This document shows positions 1 through 11,021 of a DNA stretch of 64,000 nt, in pieces (position 1 is the stretch's first letter; every line of letters begins with the position of its first letter). The stretch comes from Nemertoderma westbladi (taxonomy: Eukaryota > Xenacoelomorpha > Nemertodermatida > Nemertodermatidae), in NCBI GenBank assembly GCA_032718475.1, contig JAUCBJ010009103.1:124001-188000 (forward strand). The letters run 5' to 3'. The notes beneath the pieces were generated by a model that was given only the letters and a program-made list of their open reading frames with translations, was not told where the DNA came from and did not search any database. The translations under genes were made by a program, and so were the position numbers.

Positions 1-399
1 TCAAAAAAGCATTAATCTAGGGCGTACTATAAATCGTAATCTATATAGCAATCTAAGGTGATGTCCAAGAAGTCTTACCTAAAATTTAATCAAACCTGTC
101 ATCACTACAGTGACCTCAATTCTAACTCGAACAAGATGTAAGTAAAGTACAAGCGCTGAATTACAACCTAGTGTAGACTCTAATCCGTAATTCGATAAAT
201 ATTTTAATATTTTTGAATGAATTCATTGTAAATAAATATATGGCTTTTCAATAAACGACATCAGTTAGGGTATATCATATAACCGTTTTCCCCTTATCCT
301 TTAGTATAACAGGAATCGGCGCAGGGTGCACAGCAATACCTACTACAGTATGTACACATAAGTAATGATATGTTATACTACTAGGGCGATATCTCGTTG
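1..399. other. Intergenic, no gene seen
   Basis: AT-rich sequence with no ORF of note and no recognisable RNA gene. It leads into a LINE fragment that starts at about 400. Confidence 0.5.
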
Positions 400-620
400 A
401 CAAGACCCAGCATCACCCTGCAGAACGCAGAGACGCAGTCTGAAGCTTGTTGGACACTGTTTTCGCTGGAAGGATCAACCTGTCCGCAATCTCGTGCTGT
501 GGCAACCTTCCTTCGAGAATAGGTGTGGTGGACAGCTAATGACTTTCCTCAAAAGCCTGCTTAAGGACATCAAACTTGAGAACAGGGATGAACTGGAAAA
601 CTATATAGCTGAATGTGAAA
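400..620 (+). mobile_element. LINE 3'-end fragment (family A)
   Basis: Translating the plus strand from about 432 gives a degraded copy of the module that ends several LINE fragments in this window: LVGHCFRWKDQPVRNLVLWQ, then GGQLMTFLKSLLKD. The same module (consensus about RLRFAGHCFRREDQPVHNLV) recurs at 5.4, 23.1-23.5, 34.9, 36.2-37.4 and 39.6 kb. It resembles the segment after the reverse transcriptase in RTE/CR1-like non-LTR retrotransposons. The clade is an inference. This copy is diverged and has no coding capacity. Confidence 0.7.
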
Positions 621-851
621 TCTGAAATCTGGGGGCGCTATGTTGTTGGTTCCGACGGCACTGCACCTTAGTTAAAACTGATCATCATCATTACTATATA
701 TAATAAATTCACAAACCAAATTAATCTGTTTACACTGTTCCAAATTGCCGATCCAATAATCATTGCTTAAATAAAACACTCACAACAACCGCGTTCAATT
801 GTGTAATTAAGTCACTCTAAATGAACTTCAGTTACTAATTAGTATATCTCA
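621..851. other. Short intergenic spacer
   Basis: AT-rich sequence between the LINE remnant and the 36-bp satellite. Nothing recognisable. Confidence 0.4.
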
Positions 852-3729
852 GGTAGGAGTGGACGCCGTCCACCCCTACCCTCGGCTAGCAGATAGGAGT
901 ACCGCCAAGCCCTACCTTCGGGTAGCAGATAGGAGTAGCGCCCACCCCTACCATCGGGTAGCAGATAGGAGTAGCGCCCACCCCTACCCTCGGGTAGCAG
1001 ATAGGAGTAGCGCCCACCCCTACCCTCGGGTAGCAGATAGGAGTAGCGCCCACCCCTACCATCGGGTAGCAGATGGGAGTACCGCCCACCCCTACCTTCG
1101 GGTAGCAGATGGGAGTAGCGCCCACCCCTACCCTCGGGTAGCAGATAGGAGTAGCGCCCACCCCTACCCTCGGGTAGCAGATAGGAGTAGCGCCCACCCC
1201 TACCCTCGGGTAGCAGATAGGAGTAGCGCCCACCCCTACCCTCGGGTAGCAGATAGGAGTAGCGCCCACCCCTACCCTCGGGTAGCAGATAGGAGTAGCG
1301 CCCACCCCTACCCTCGGGTAGCAGATAGGAGTAGCGCCCACCCCTACCCTCGGGTAGCAGATAGGAGTAGCGCCCACCCCTACCCTCGGGTAGCAGATAG
1401 GAGTAGCGCCCACCCCTACCCTCGGGTAGCAGATAGGAGTAGCGCCCACCCCTACCCTCGGGTAGCAGATAGGAGTAGCGCCCACCCCTACCCTCGGGTA
1501 GCAGATAGGAGTAGCGCCCACCCCTACCCTCGGGTAGCAGATAGGAGTAGCGCCCACCCCTACCCTCGGGTAGCAGATAGGAGTAGCGCCCACCCCTACC
1601 CTCGGGTAGCAGATAGGAGTAGCGCCCACCCCTACCCTCGGGTAGCAGATAGGAGTAGCGCCCACCCCTACCCTCGGGTAGCAGATAGGAGTAGCGCCCA
1701 CCCCTACCCTCGGGTAGCAGATAGGAGTAGCGCCCACCCCTACCCTCGGGTAGCAGATAGGAGTAGCGCCCACCCCTACCCTCGGGTAGCAGATAGGAGT
1801 AGCGCCCACCCCTACCCTCGGGTAGCAGATAGGAGTAGCGCCCACCCCTACCCTCGGGTAGCAGATAGGAGTAGCGCCCACCCCTACCCTCGGGTAGCAG
1901 ATAGGAGTAGCGCCACCCCTACCCTCGGGTAGCAGATAGGAGTAGCGCCACCCCTACCCTCGGGTAGCAGATAGGAGTAGCGCCCACCCCTACCCTCGGG
2001 TAGCAGATAGGAGTAGCGCCACCCCTACCCTCGGGTAGCAGATAGGAGTAGCGCCCACCCCTACCATCGGGTAGCAGATAGGAGTAGCGCCCACCCCTAC
2101 CCTCGGGTAGCAGATAGGAGTAGCGCCCACCCCTACCCTCGGGTAGCAGATAGGAGTAGCGCCACCCCTACCCTCGGGTAGCAGATAGGAGTAGCGCCCA
2201 CCCCTACCATCGGGTAGCAGATAGGAGTAGCGCCCACCCCTACCCTCGGGTAGCAGATAGGAGTAGCGCCACCCCTACCCTCGGGTAGCAGATAGGAGTA
2301 GCGCCCACCCCTACCATCGGGTAGCAGATAGGAGTAGCGCCCACCCCTACCCTCGGGTAGCAGATAGGAGTAGCGCCCACCCCTACCCTCGGGTAGCAGA
2401 TAGGAGTAGCGCCCACCCCTACCCTCGGGTAGCAGATAGGAGTAGCGCCCACCCCTACCCTCGGGTAGCAGATAGGAGTAGCGCCCACCCCTACCCTCGG
2501 GTAGCAGATAGGAGTAGCGCCCACCCCTACCCTCGGGTAGCAGATAGGAGTAGCGCCCACCCCTACCCTCGGGTAGCAGATAGGAGTAGCGCCCACCCCT
2601 ACCCTCGGGTAGCAGATAGGAGTAGCGCCCACCCCTACCCTCGGGTAGCAGATAGGAGTAGCGCCCACCCCTACCCTCGGGTAGCAGATAGGAGTAGCGC
2701 CACCCCTACCCTCGGGTAGCAGATAGGAGTAGCGCCCACCCCTACCATCGGGTAGCAGATAGGAGTAGCGCCCACCCCTACCCTCGGGTAGCAGATAGGA
2801 GTAGCGCCCACCCCTACCCTCGGGTAGCAGATAGGAGTAGCGCCACCCCTACCCTCGGGTAGCAGATAGGAGTAGCGCCCACCCCTACCATCGGGTAGCA
2901 GATAGGAGTAGCGCCCACCCCTACCCTCGGGTAGCAGATAGGAGTAGCGCCACCCCTACCCTCGGGTAGCAGATAGGAGTAGCGCCCACCCCTACCATCG
3001 GGTAGCAGATAGGAGTAGCGCCCACCCCTACCCTCGGGTAGCAGATAGGAGTAGCGCCCACCCCTACCCTCGGGTAGCAGATAGGAGTAGCGCCCACCCC
3101 TACCATCGGGTAGCAGATAGGAGTAGCGCCCACCCCTACCCTCGGGTAGCAGATAGGAGTAGCGCCACCCCTACCTTCGGGTAGCAGATAGGAGTACCGC
3201 CCACCCCTACCTTCGGGCAGCAGATAGGAGTAGCGCCCACCCCTACCCTCGGGTAGCAGATAGGAGTAGCGCCCACCCCTACCCTCGGGTAGCAGATAGG
3301 AGTAGCGCCACCCCTACCTTCGGGTAGCAGATAGGAGTACCGCCCACCCCTACCTTCGGGTAGCAGATAGGAGTAGCGCCCACCCCTACCCTCGGGTAGC
3401 AGATAGGAGTAGCGCCCACCCCTACCCTCGGGTAGCAGATAGGAGTAGCGCCAATCCCTACCTTCGGGTAGCAGATAAGAGTAGCGCCCATCCCTACCTT
3501 CGGGTAGCAGATAGGAGTAGCGCCCACTCCTACCTTCGGGTAGCAGATAGGAGTAGCGCCCACTCCTACCCTCGGGTAGCAGATATGAGTAGCGTCCACC
3601 CCTACCGTCGGGTAGCAGATAGGAGTAGCGCCCACCCCTACCCTCGGGTAGCAGATAGGAGTACCGCCCACCCCTACCCTCGGGTAGCAGATAGGAGTAC
3701 CGCCCACCCCTACCCTCGGGTAGCAGATA
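852..3729. repeat. 36-bp satellite array (~80 copies)
   Basis: Tandem array with a 36-bp unit (CGCCCACCC, CTACCCTCGGGTAG, CAGATAGGAGTAG). Some units are 35 bp through loss of one C. Each unit contains the perfect palindrome CTACCCTCGGGTAG. Variants read CTACCATCGGGTAG or CTACCTTCGGGTAG, and the TTCG type is concentrated at the two ends of the array (around 0.9-1.1 and 3.17-3.55 kb). Because 36 is a multiple of three and the unit has no stop, long ORFs arise on both strands (SSAHPYPRVADR on plus, MGATPICYPRVGV on minus). I treat these as artefacts. Confidence 0.97.
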
Positions 3730-4135
3730 CCGAAAGAGGAGCCTTTTGGTCGCCTTCGACTTCGGCTGACTATTTGCTTTGCTTTGATATGTTACGTAGT
3801 TTACGGCCCCGGTACAACAATAAGTGGCTATGATACTGATATGCAGCAACAACAATAAGAGGAAACAACATAAGAAGAAATATTATAAATTCAATATTTA
3901 CAGATGATCATCTAAACTAAAACTAACCCTTTCCAGAAACGCGGCATAAACCAAACTGCTGACCACAGAGTCGAGATCACACGAACAGTTGCCAATTACT
4001 GCATGCACAACATTGAACAACTCGAATTGGTCCTAAAAAATCAATTCAGTTACAGGTACTAATGACTGAATGATGGCGATGGGGGATATGATGAGTTCTG
4101 CGAGAGGGTGGGTGTATTTATGTACATTTTTACAA
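3730..4135. other. Intergenic, no gene seen
   Basis: Unique-looking AT-rich sequence after the satellite. No supported ORF, RNA gene or transposon end. Confidence 0.4.
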
Positions 4136-4370
4136 GTAAGCCACGCATGAATTTGTGCCTAAAAAAATAACTGAATAAAGCTTTAATACGGTATTTAGAG
4201 GGTCCGGTCAATGGGTCCGGTCAGTAGCCACTTCTTATTAGTGGCTACTGACCGGACCCTCTAAATACCGTATTAAAGCTTTATTCAGTAATTATTGACC
4301 GGATCCTTATTACCACAATTACTACTACTGTACTACGATCGGCAAGCTGCATTGCAGCTGCATTACATAT
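4136..4370. mobile_element. Fold-back repeat, copy 1
   Basis: A 235-bp sequence containing a long hairpin. The 40-base arm 4171-4210 (starting CTGAATAAAGCTTTAATACG) is the exact reverse complement of 4249-4288. An inner arm pair (4214-4231 and 4241-4258, GGTCCGGTCAGTAGCCAC) gives a second fold. The right end carries (ACT)n and GATCGGCAAGCTGCATTGCAG, which resembles the reverse complement of the family A LINE tail. Copy 2 at 5126-5360 is identical by eye over all 235 bases. Confidence 0.85.
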
Positions 4371-4586
4371 TTTTATTTATTTATTTATTTAATCATCTAA
4401 AATGATATATAATTAAAATTTTTGTACACACCTGATAAAAAGTACCGGTATAACATTAAATTAATAAGACATAGATTAAAGTTAGTTCGTAATTATCAGA
4501 CTTGACAGACATGAAGTATAAATTTTCTGTTGACACTGATAAATAATTAAAATGTTACGGTATAGAGCTGTAGGTAGATGGCTCAC

Positions 4587-5115
4587 TTATATTGTGTTGA
4601 AAAATTCGATTATTCGACTATGTCGGGTGTTGAATGGGGATGTACTATAAATATCGTTGTAACAATTATTAATGAAGTCACACTGAGCTGTCTCACCGAC
4701 GGACAGGGAACCCAGGTTCAGTCGAGAGATGAGATCCAATTTGCTGTATTGGTATGTGAGTAAAGAGACTATGCAGGGAACAGGAAATGACTCACGGCAA
4801 TTATAATATGTTGATCCAATCCCGATATAATGATTTTGACTTCTGGAATCTGCTCGTCTTGCGTTCCTGTGAAGTGATATACGCAATAGACTTTGTAAGA
4901 TTGCATTAGGGCACGTAGATATGCGAATTATAGTGCCTATAGAAGCTGCAAATGCATCAGAGGTAATAGGTCGGCATTTCATCAGTTTGTATATTATCGA
5001 GTTACTAGCATACGTTCCCAAATGTAGAAGACCCCTCAGTGCCTTTCGATGGTATGTATCAAGTTTGTTTCTATCCCCGCTCGTCATTCGTCCAACCATA
5101 AACCTTGCACTATAG
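4587..5115 (-). pseudogene. LINE reverse transcriptase C-terminal fragment
   Basis: A minus-strand open frame of about 175 codons. It reads LLYIIYSARFMVGRM, then KLDTYHRKALRGLLHLGTYA and SIIYKLMKCRPI. This looks like the thumb/connection segment after the palm of a non-LTR reverse transcriptase (an LxYG-like start, then a basic RxxLRxLLxL stretch and IYxLxxxxPI). No palm motif (FADD) is present. The first 25 or so codons of the open frame come from the neighbouring fold-back repeat, so the ATG at 5201 is not a real start. The fragment lies between the two identical fold-back copies. I call it a LINE relic with moderate confidence; the clade is unknown. Confidence 0.5.
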
Positions 5116-5125
5116 ATAATATATA

Positions 5126-5360
5126 GTAAGCCACGCATGAATTTGTGCCTAAAAAAATAACTGAATAAAGCTTTAATACGGTATTTAGAGGGTCCGGTCA
5201 ATGGGTCCGGTCAGTAGCCACTTCTTATTAGTGGCTACTGACCGGACCCTCTAAATACCGTATTAAAGCTTTATTCAGTAATTATTGACCGGATCCTTAT
5301 TACCACAATTACTACTACTGTACTACGATCGGCAAGCTGCATTGCAGCTGCATTACATAT
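5126..5360. mobile_element. Fold-back repeat, copy 2
   Basis: Identical by eye to 4136-4370 over 235 bases, in the same orientation, 990 bp downstream. It carries the same 40-base inverted arms. On its right it runs directly into a minus-strand LINE 3' end. Confidence 0.85.
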
Positions 5361-5498
5361 ATATTAAGAATGCTGTGCCGGCTTGAGGACGAAATTGCGT
5401 CGCCACAACTCCTTATCACCCATGACATTTGCTAGATCATCCGTATCTTCAAGGCCAGTGTCCTTTAAGATGCGTCTCAAGAAAGTCATGGGCTGTTA
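5310..5498 (-). mobile_element. LINE 3'-end fragment (family A)
   Basis: The reverse complement reads PMTFLRRILKDTGLEDTDDL, then the WRRNF-like block. It is followed by the 3' tail: AAGCCGGCACAGCATTCTTA, ATATAT, GCAGCTGCAATGCAG and the (GTA)n simple repeat. The tail overlaps the right end of fold-back copy 2. It is 5'-truncated at about 5498. Confidence 0.7.
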
Positions 5499-7405
5499 GA
5501 CCACAATTAAGAAACCTGCATAATCTTGTAACATGTGTTAACTTTCGTTTATTGTTTTGGTTCCCCCAACACGCCTCTGTAACCTGCTCCTTTAAATGGC
5601 AATGGGTCCGGCCAACGGGTCCGTTCAATTGAGTAATGAGTCCGGTCAGTAGCCTTTGCCACGTTAGAGAAAGAATTTCAGAGAGCTGGGAGCTAGTCGG
5701 CCGCGGCCGCAGTGTGGTACCGGTACCGGAAACCAACAGAGTAGAGAAGCATAGGGCGTAAATATTATTATATCTGTAAATCCCGATCCCGTTATTAAAT
5801 TGAACAGTAAAAGCCTTCCGCAAATGCAGGTAGGCAGGCAGGCGTTAGCCTATTGCCTATGCTTGCTTCCTTAGTTTTGCGTAGGCCCTACCGCAGTACC
5901 ACCAGTACCGAATCGGTTCGTTGTTGAAGTTTGTTCTGTTGTTTGTAGTCAGACAGTTTGCAGTTAGTAGGTCTGTAGGTACCGCGTACCGGTCAGCCGG
6001 TAACAAATATTGACGAAATATTCTGATACCGGAATTCAGGTACCCGGTTGCCGGTACCGGTAATGGCGGTATTTGTAAATTTAAATATCACACATAGGAT
6101 GCTACGGATTAGGTACTTTGTATTTTAATACGAGATTGTCGAATTTTAAGACTTACCTTGATATTTTGTAGATGGTCAATGTATGGTTCCATGCTGTGTT
6201 GTGGTCTCCAGCTAGGTTCAGTATGTTGTATCATGCACCAGTGCACTGAGAAGCGAGACCGAGAACCAGTCTATCTCTACAAATGCAGAAATGTCTGGTA
6301 CAGCTGTAGTTCGAGAGTAGGTACCCTACCGGCAACAAACCATGTAAGCCTAAATGATATGATTATTGGTAATAAGTAGTAAAGATGCAGAGATGTGCAC
6401 TGCACAGTAGCCGGCGGCGGTCCAATGAAATAAAATAAACAAATAAAAAATAATTATTTACTGTCACACAGGATCCCTGCTCCCACAGGTTCTTACTGCA
6501 GCAGATCCTGGCTGGTAGCCATCCTCGTTGGCAACACTGCATCCATCATGGCTACAGCTGGCCCATCCCCCGGCGGAATCTTTGACTGAGAGATTTTTAA
6601 CTCTACCATTTGTAAGTCCTTCTTCATCCCTTTTGCTTTTATGTTGGTTGACCTACACAGAATATGGATTTACTTTACCGTATAACAGTATAAGGATTTA
6701 TGTTAATTAAAGTTTTTAGATTATTTTGTACTCAGTATTTCGGTTCAACTGTATAAATAGTTATTCGATTATGAACATACATAAAAATCTAATTTTAAAA
6801 TGGGCTCAAATTTATTAGTACATTTGAGATGAGATTTAAAAATAATCAGTTGTTAATTATTACTGCACTTAATGAATATCATATTCCTATTACACGAAAA
6901 AATAAGGTATTCTTGACAGTGTTCAGTTCGTAGTTTTTGGCTATGTACTCTATAGTTCTACAAGAGGTATCACGCTCGAAATATAAACTCACAAACATGA
7001 GGCACAATTCAGCCACCGTAATTATAAATTATTCAATTTTTTTAATTGGCACAATTCAGCCACCGCAACATCTGTAACTGCCGTTAATAGAGATACTGTA
7101 GTTTCACTGAACTCCCCCTGGGTGGGTGAGTCAGAATTGTTATTTTTGTTATTTTTTAATTTTTTAGCTACCAGCGTTTAACAAAAAGTGTCTCCATCGA
7201 TATTGCACCAGTCGTACAGCAGTTATTCCTAAACCTTATAGCGATTCGTTGGTACTGATGGAAAGCTGGTCGTGCAAGGATTCCAAATACTGTATGTTAC
7301 ACAATCTGAATTTTGTCGTAAAATAGCTGTGTTATGAGCGTTTGAATGTTGCATGGTTTTGCAATTGCGCGAGGCTATTTTATTCAATTAAATAAATACA
7401 ACATA
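5499..7405. other. Intergenic, ACCGGTA-rich in part
   Basis: No gene supported. At 5604-5650 there are imperfect tandem copies of GGGTCCGGTCA, a motif of the fold-back element. From 5,700 to 6,070 the motif GGTACCGGTA and its relatives recur many times. A direct repeat GGCACAATTCAGCCACCG occurs near 7,002 and 7,049. Short ORFs here show no domain. Confidence 0.4.
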
Positions 7406-9950
7406 CATGACCTACTATAGATTACGACCCGCCACCCGCCAAGCTGCTGCAAAGCCCCAAAATTTAGTGGGCCAGTTACTGTATTTCTTTTACATAGTAC
7501 CCCTGAAATAATAGGTCTAGCGCGTCGAAAGCACTTCTCCCTAACTAAAATTATGTCCTCTTTCAGATGAGACAAATAAAAATTTAATAGCTCCAGTAGT
7601 TTTCGAGATATGAGGAGTTCCCATACCATATCAGCACTTTTCGGAATTGATAAAATTACTCAAAATACAAGCTTCAATACTTTGTTATAACCATGAAACC
7701 ATATTGCTTTTTTGGTTAGTAAAATTTATTATTGGTAATCGAAAGCGAAATTAGAATAAAATCTTCATTGTTTATTTTATAATAGACACTAAAAGAGCAC
7801 TAAAATTACAAGTAGCTCGAAATTTTCAAATAGCCAAAATTGGTAATTTGACCGTATAGTTTGGCTACTGAGGTTTTATAATGTGCTGATTTCATTGGCA
7901 AGGTTTATAAAATTGTGGTACATTATTTTCAAAAATGGCCAATGTTTCAGTCGAAAATTCGAAGTGCCAACCTGTGCAAGTGCACTTCTATTTCAGTACT
8001 GCAGTACTCTGGTACTGGTGCGGTAATGTAGTGAATTATTCAGATGTGTTATTTGCATTGCACTGCACTACTGCGTTAGGCATTACATCACTGCTGATAG
8101 TGCTGCGCATTATGCTGTTACTGTGTTAGGCATCAATGCCGTATCATTATTACATTACCTGATTACCTGTATTTATTTGTCAATATTTATTATCACCTCT
8201 CTCTACACGGGCTGGCAGCCACGGGCGCGGGGGCCTAACTAATCTAATCCGGACATAGTGTAGTATCTGAATCTGTATGGAGGCCGTAGCAGTTATAGAA
8301 ATTGGAAAGTGCTGTGTGTATAGTTGACGCTCGCTCGCTCTGTCTACAGAGTGGCACTTAGTTCGACTAGTCAGGGCTTTTTTATAGATCAGATGACACC
8401 AGGGCCTTCCACTAACATTTGTACATTTCGACGGGCGATATATTGTGTAAACCCGGAGTGCTTCATTGTGCTATAAATGCCTCAAATTCCTCGGAGACCG
8501 CCAGTAACAGAGTAAACAGAATACTGTATACCGTCCATCGTCTATCGAAATTCATGAAGGAGAGTAAAATTAGTTCTTTATCTGATCTATAGAGATGAAG
8601 AGTCGGCACTGATCACGATAAAACATGTCAAACATTCTGGCAAATTTAAATTTTCTGGCAATGCATCAATCATATTTGGTGCTATTTTCTGATTTTGGCT
8701 CCCCAGGACGAAAAGTACAAGTCAAACTAAACATTTTGTGTTTGGTTTGATAATTCTAAACGTATACGGGTTTTTGAGGTAGCTGATCGCGATGAAAGTA
8801 GTTATAAATATTTATGGTATGTGCAAACCCAATTTTGGTGCCATTTTGGTGCTCCAAAATGAAAAGTACAAGTAGCAAAAATTTGAAACTGTTACATTTT
8901 GCCTTTGGTTTGGTAATTCTGAAAAGGTACTGGTTTTCAAGGTCGCTAATCACGATACAACTCGTTAAAAATAATTCGTGGTAACGCTACTATCGTTTTT
9001 CGTGTTTGTGTGGTGGGACGAAAAATGGAAGTAGCACAAAATTTCAAAGGGAAAAAATCAAATTTGGTTGGATGGATAATACTATATTTATGAGTGTCAT
9101 ATTCGTGATCAGCATCCCAAAAATCCCCTAATGTTATAAAATCAGGTTGATTCGGTAATGATTTTTCATTATGAAATTTGTGCTACTTGTATTTTTCGTG
9201 CCGCACATTGACACGTTTCCAAAAAAGCCGTAATCAACAAGGTGCGATATTTTCAATTTCTTATTCGTGATCAGCATCCCAAATAAACCACATGGTCATA
9301 AAATCAATTTGTTTTCGTGGTGAGTTTTCATTATCATATTTCCACTACTTGTTTTCTTCGCGCTCCAGGGGCACAAATAACTGACTAATAACTAATATAA
9401 CAACATGCCTATGTTGTTATATTACACAACTCTTCGATCTGTTTGATGTAGGTAGAGGAATACACCTTCCCAATGAAATCAGCATATTCTAAAACCTCAG
9501 TAGCAAAACTGTATGGCCAATTTACCACGTTTGAAAAAAGTGCTACTTGCACATTTGGTGCTCTTTTAGTATCTATTGATAAAAAAAATGTAAATTTTGC
9601 TTCTAATCTTATTTTCGATTACTAATAATGAATTCAACAAACCAAAAAGGCATAATATGGTTTCATGGTTATACCAAAGTCTTTGAAGGGTGATGTATTT
9701 TATGTAATTTTAATAATTCCAGAAGGTTCCGAAATGGTATGGGTGCCAGGAATGCCTCATATCTCGAAAACTACTGGAGCTATTAACTTTTTATTTGTCT
9801 CATCTGAAAGAGGATATAATTTTAGTTAGGTACAAGTACTTTCGACGCGCTAGAATATTGTTTCAGGGGTTCTATCTAAGATAAATAACTGGCCCACTAA
9901 ATTTAGGGGCTTTGCAGCGGCTTGGCGGGTCGTATCTATAGTAGGTCATG
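7406..9950. mobile_element. ~2.5-kb element with long inverted arms
   Basis: The left end (CATGACCTACTATAGATTAC, 7406) and the right end (ending CTATAGTAGGTCATG at 9950) are inverted copies. The similarity extends inward for roughly 500-550 bp (7406-~7960 against ~9430-9950), with many substitutions and small indels. Matching landmarks include GCGCGTCGAAAG, GTCCTCTTTCAGATGAGAC and CTCCAGTAGTTTTCGAGATA. The middle has no transposase ORF. It carries repeats of the type ATTTTGGTGCTCCAAAATGA followed by AAAGTACAAGTAG, in one orientation before about 9.1 kb and the other after it. I infer an old non-autonomous fold-back or TIR transposon. No clear target duplication was found. Confidence 0.7.
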
Positions 9951-10207
9951 CACCATATTCTGGAACATTATGTTTATCCAATACGAAGCTATGCGACAAT
10001 GCAATACCTCTTTACTGTAATCTTACTATTACGTAGCTATTCATACGTTAACGTTCCAGAATATAGTGTATTAATTAAGGCTAAGGTTTAAGGGTAATTG
10101 CTTAAGGGATTTTTTAACCGTATAAAGCGCTTATAAAATAAACTTAAAATAAATTTACCTTATAAAATAAATTTGAAGTAAATTGAATGGGAAATAATTC
10201 CACATTG
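9951..10207. other. Spacer with short inverted repeat
   Basis: Contains ATATTCTGGAAC (about 9955) and its inverted copy GTTCCAGAATAT (about 10,052), some 90 bp apart. No coding signal. Confidence 0.4.
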
Positions 10208-10440
10208 GAACCCCCCAGATGGCCATACTTAGTGCTCCCCTCTTCCTACTGTACATCAACGACTTACCTAACTGCACAAATAACGCTACTTTATTTGCTG
10301 ATGACACCAAATTAATTTAGAGTCACAAAGACATAAAAATACTCACTGAAACAGTAAACATCGAGCTCGACAATGTTGATCAATGGTTAACTGACAACCA
10401 GCTGTCTCTAAATAAAAAACAACGGAATATCTACATTTCA
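10208..10440 (+). pseudogene. LINE reverse transcriptase fragment (family B)
   Basis: The plus-strand translation gives GTPQMAILSAPLFLLYINDL, then PNCTNNATLFADDTKLI and a stop. A further stretch reads DQWLTDNQLSLN and, after a frameshift near 10,420, TEYLHFTK. These are the classic palm motifs of Jockey/CR1-type non-LTR reverse transcriptases: (G)xPQGSxLGPxLFLxYINDL, FADD, and WLxxNxLxLNxxKTxxxxF. The FADD box is intact, but the frame is broken by a stop after TKLI and a frameshift. The element continues, after the 12-bp satellite and the LTR retrotransposon, at 21,333. Confidence 0.85.
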
Positions 10441-10453
10441 CCAAATAAAAAAG

Positions 10454-11006
10454 GTTGCTATTACAGTTGCTATTACAGTTGCTATTACAGTTGCTATTAC
10501 AGTTGCTATTACAGTTGCTATTACAGTTGCTATTACAGTTGCTATTACAGTTGCTATTACAGTTGCTATTACAGTTGCTATTACAGTTGCTATTACAGTT
10601 TCTATTACAGTTAATATTACAGTTGCTATTACAGTTGCTATTACAGTTGATATTACAGTTGCTATTACAGTTGCTATTACAGTTGCTATTACAGTTGCTA
10701 TTACAGTTGCTATTACAGTTGCTATTACAGTTGCTATTACAGTTGCTATTACAGTTGCTATTACAGTTGCTATTACAGTTGCTATTACAGTTGCTATTAC
10801 AGTTGCTATTACAGTTTCTATTACAGTTGATATTACAGTTGCTATTACAGTTGCTATTACAGTTGCTATTACAGTTGCTATTACAGTTGCTATTACAGTT
10901 GCTATTACAGTTGCTATTACAGTTGCTATTACAGTTGCTATTACAGTTGCTATTACAGTTGCTATTACAGTTGCTATTACAGTTGCTATTACAGTTGCTA
11001 TTACAG
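10454..11006. repeat. 12-bp satellite array (~46 copies)
   Basis: Tandem array of GTTGCTATTACA with rare variants (TTTCTATTACA, TTAATATTACA, TTGATATTACA). The variant combination TTTCTATT followed by a GATATT or AATATT unit appears twice (about 10,600 and 10,815), which suggests an internal block duplication of about 215 bp. Both strands are open only because the unit is a multiple of three. The array sits inside the family B LINE. Confidence 0.97.
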
Positions 11007-11016
11007 TCGACTCACG

Positions 11017-11021
11017 ATTCC
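11017..11021. other. Target-site duplication, left
   Basis: ATTCC lies directly before the TG of the 5' LTR. It is repeated at 21,328-21,332 directly after the CA of the 3' LTR. A 5-bp duplication fits BEL/Pao-type integration. Confidence 0.9.

Noticed and set aside
859-1932. 357-codon ORF in the 36-bp array as a gene
   Set aside because: The period is a multiple of three and both strands are open; single-base unit deletions shift the frame freely along the array.
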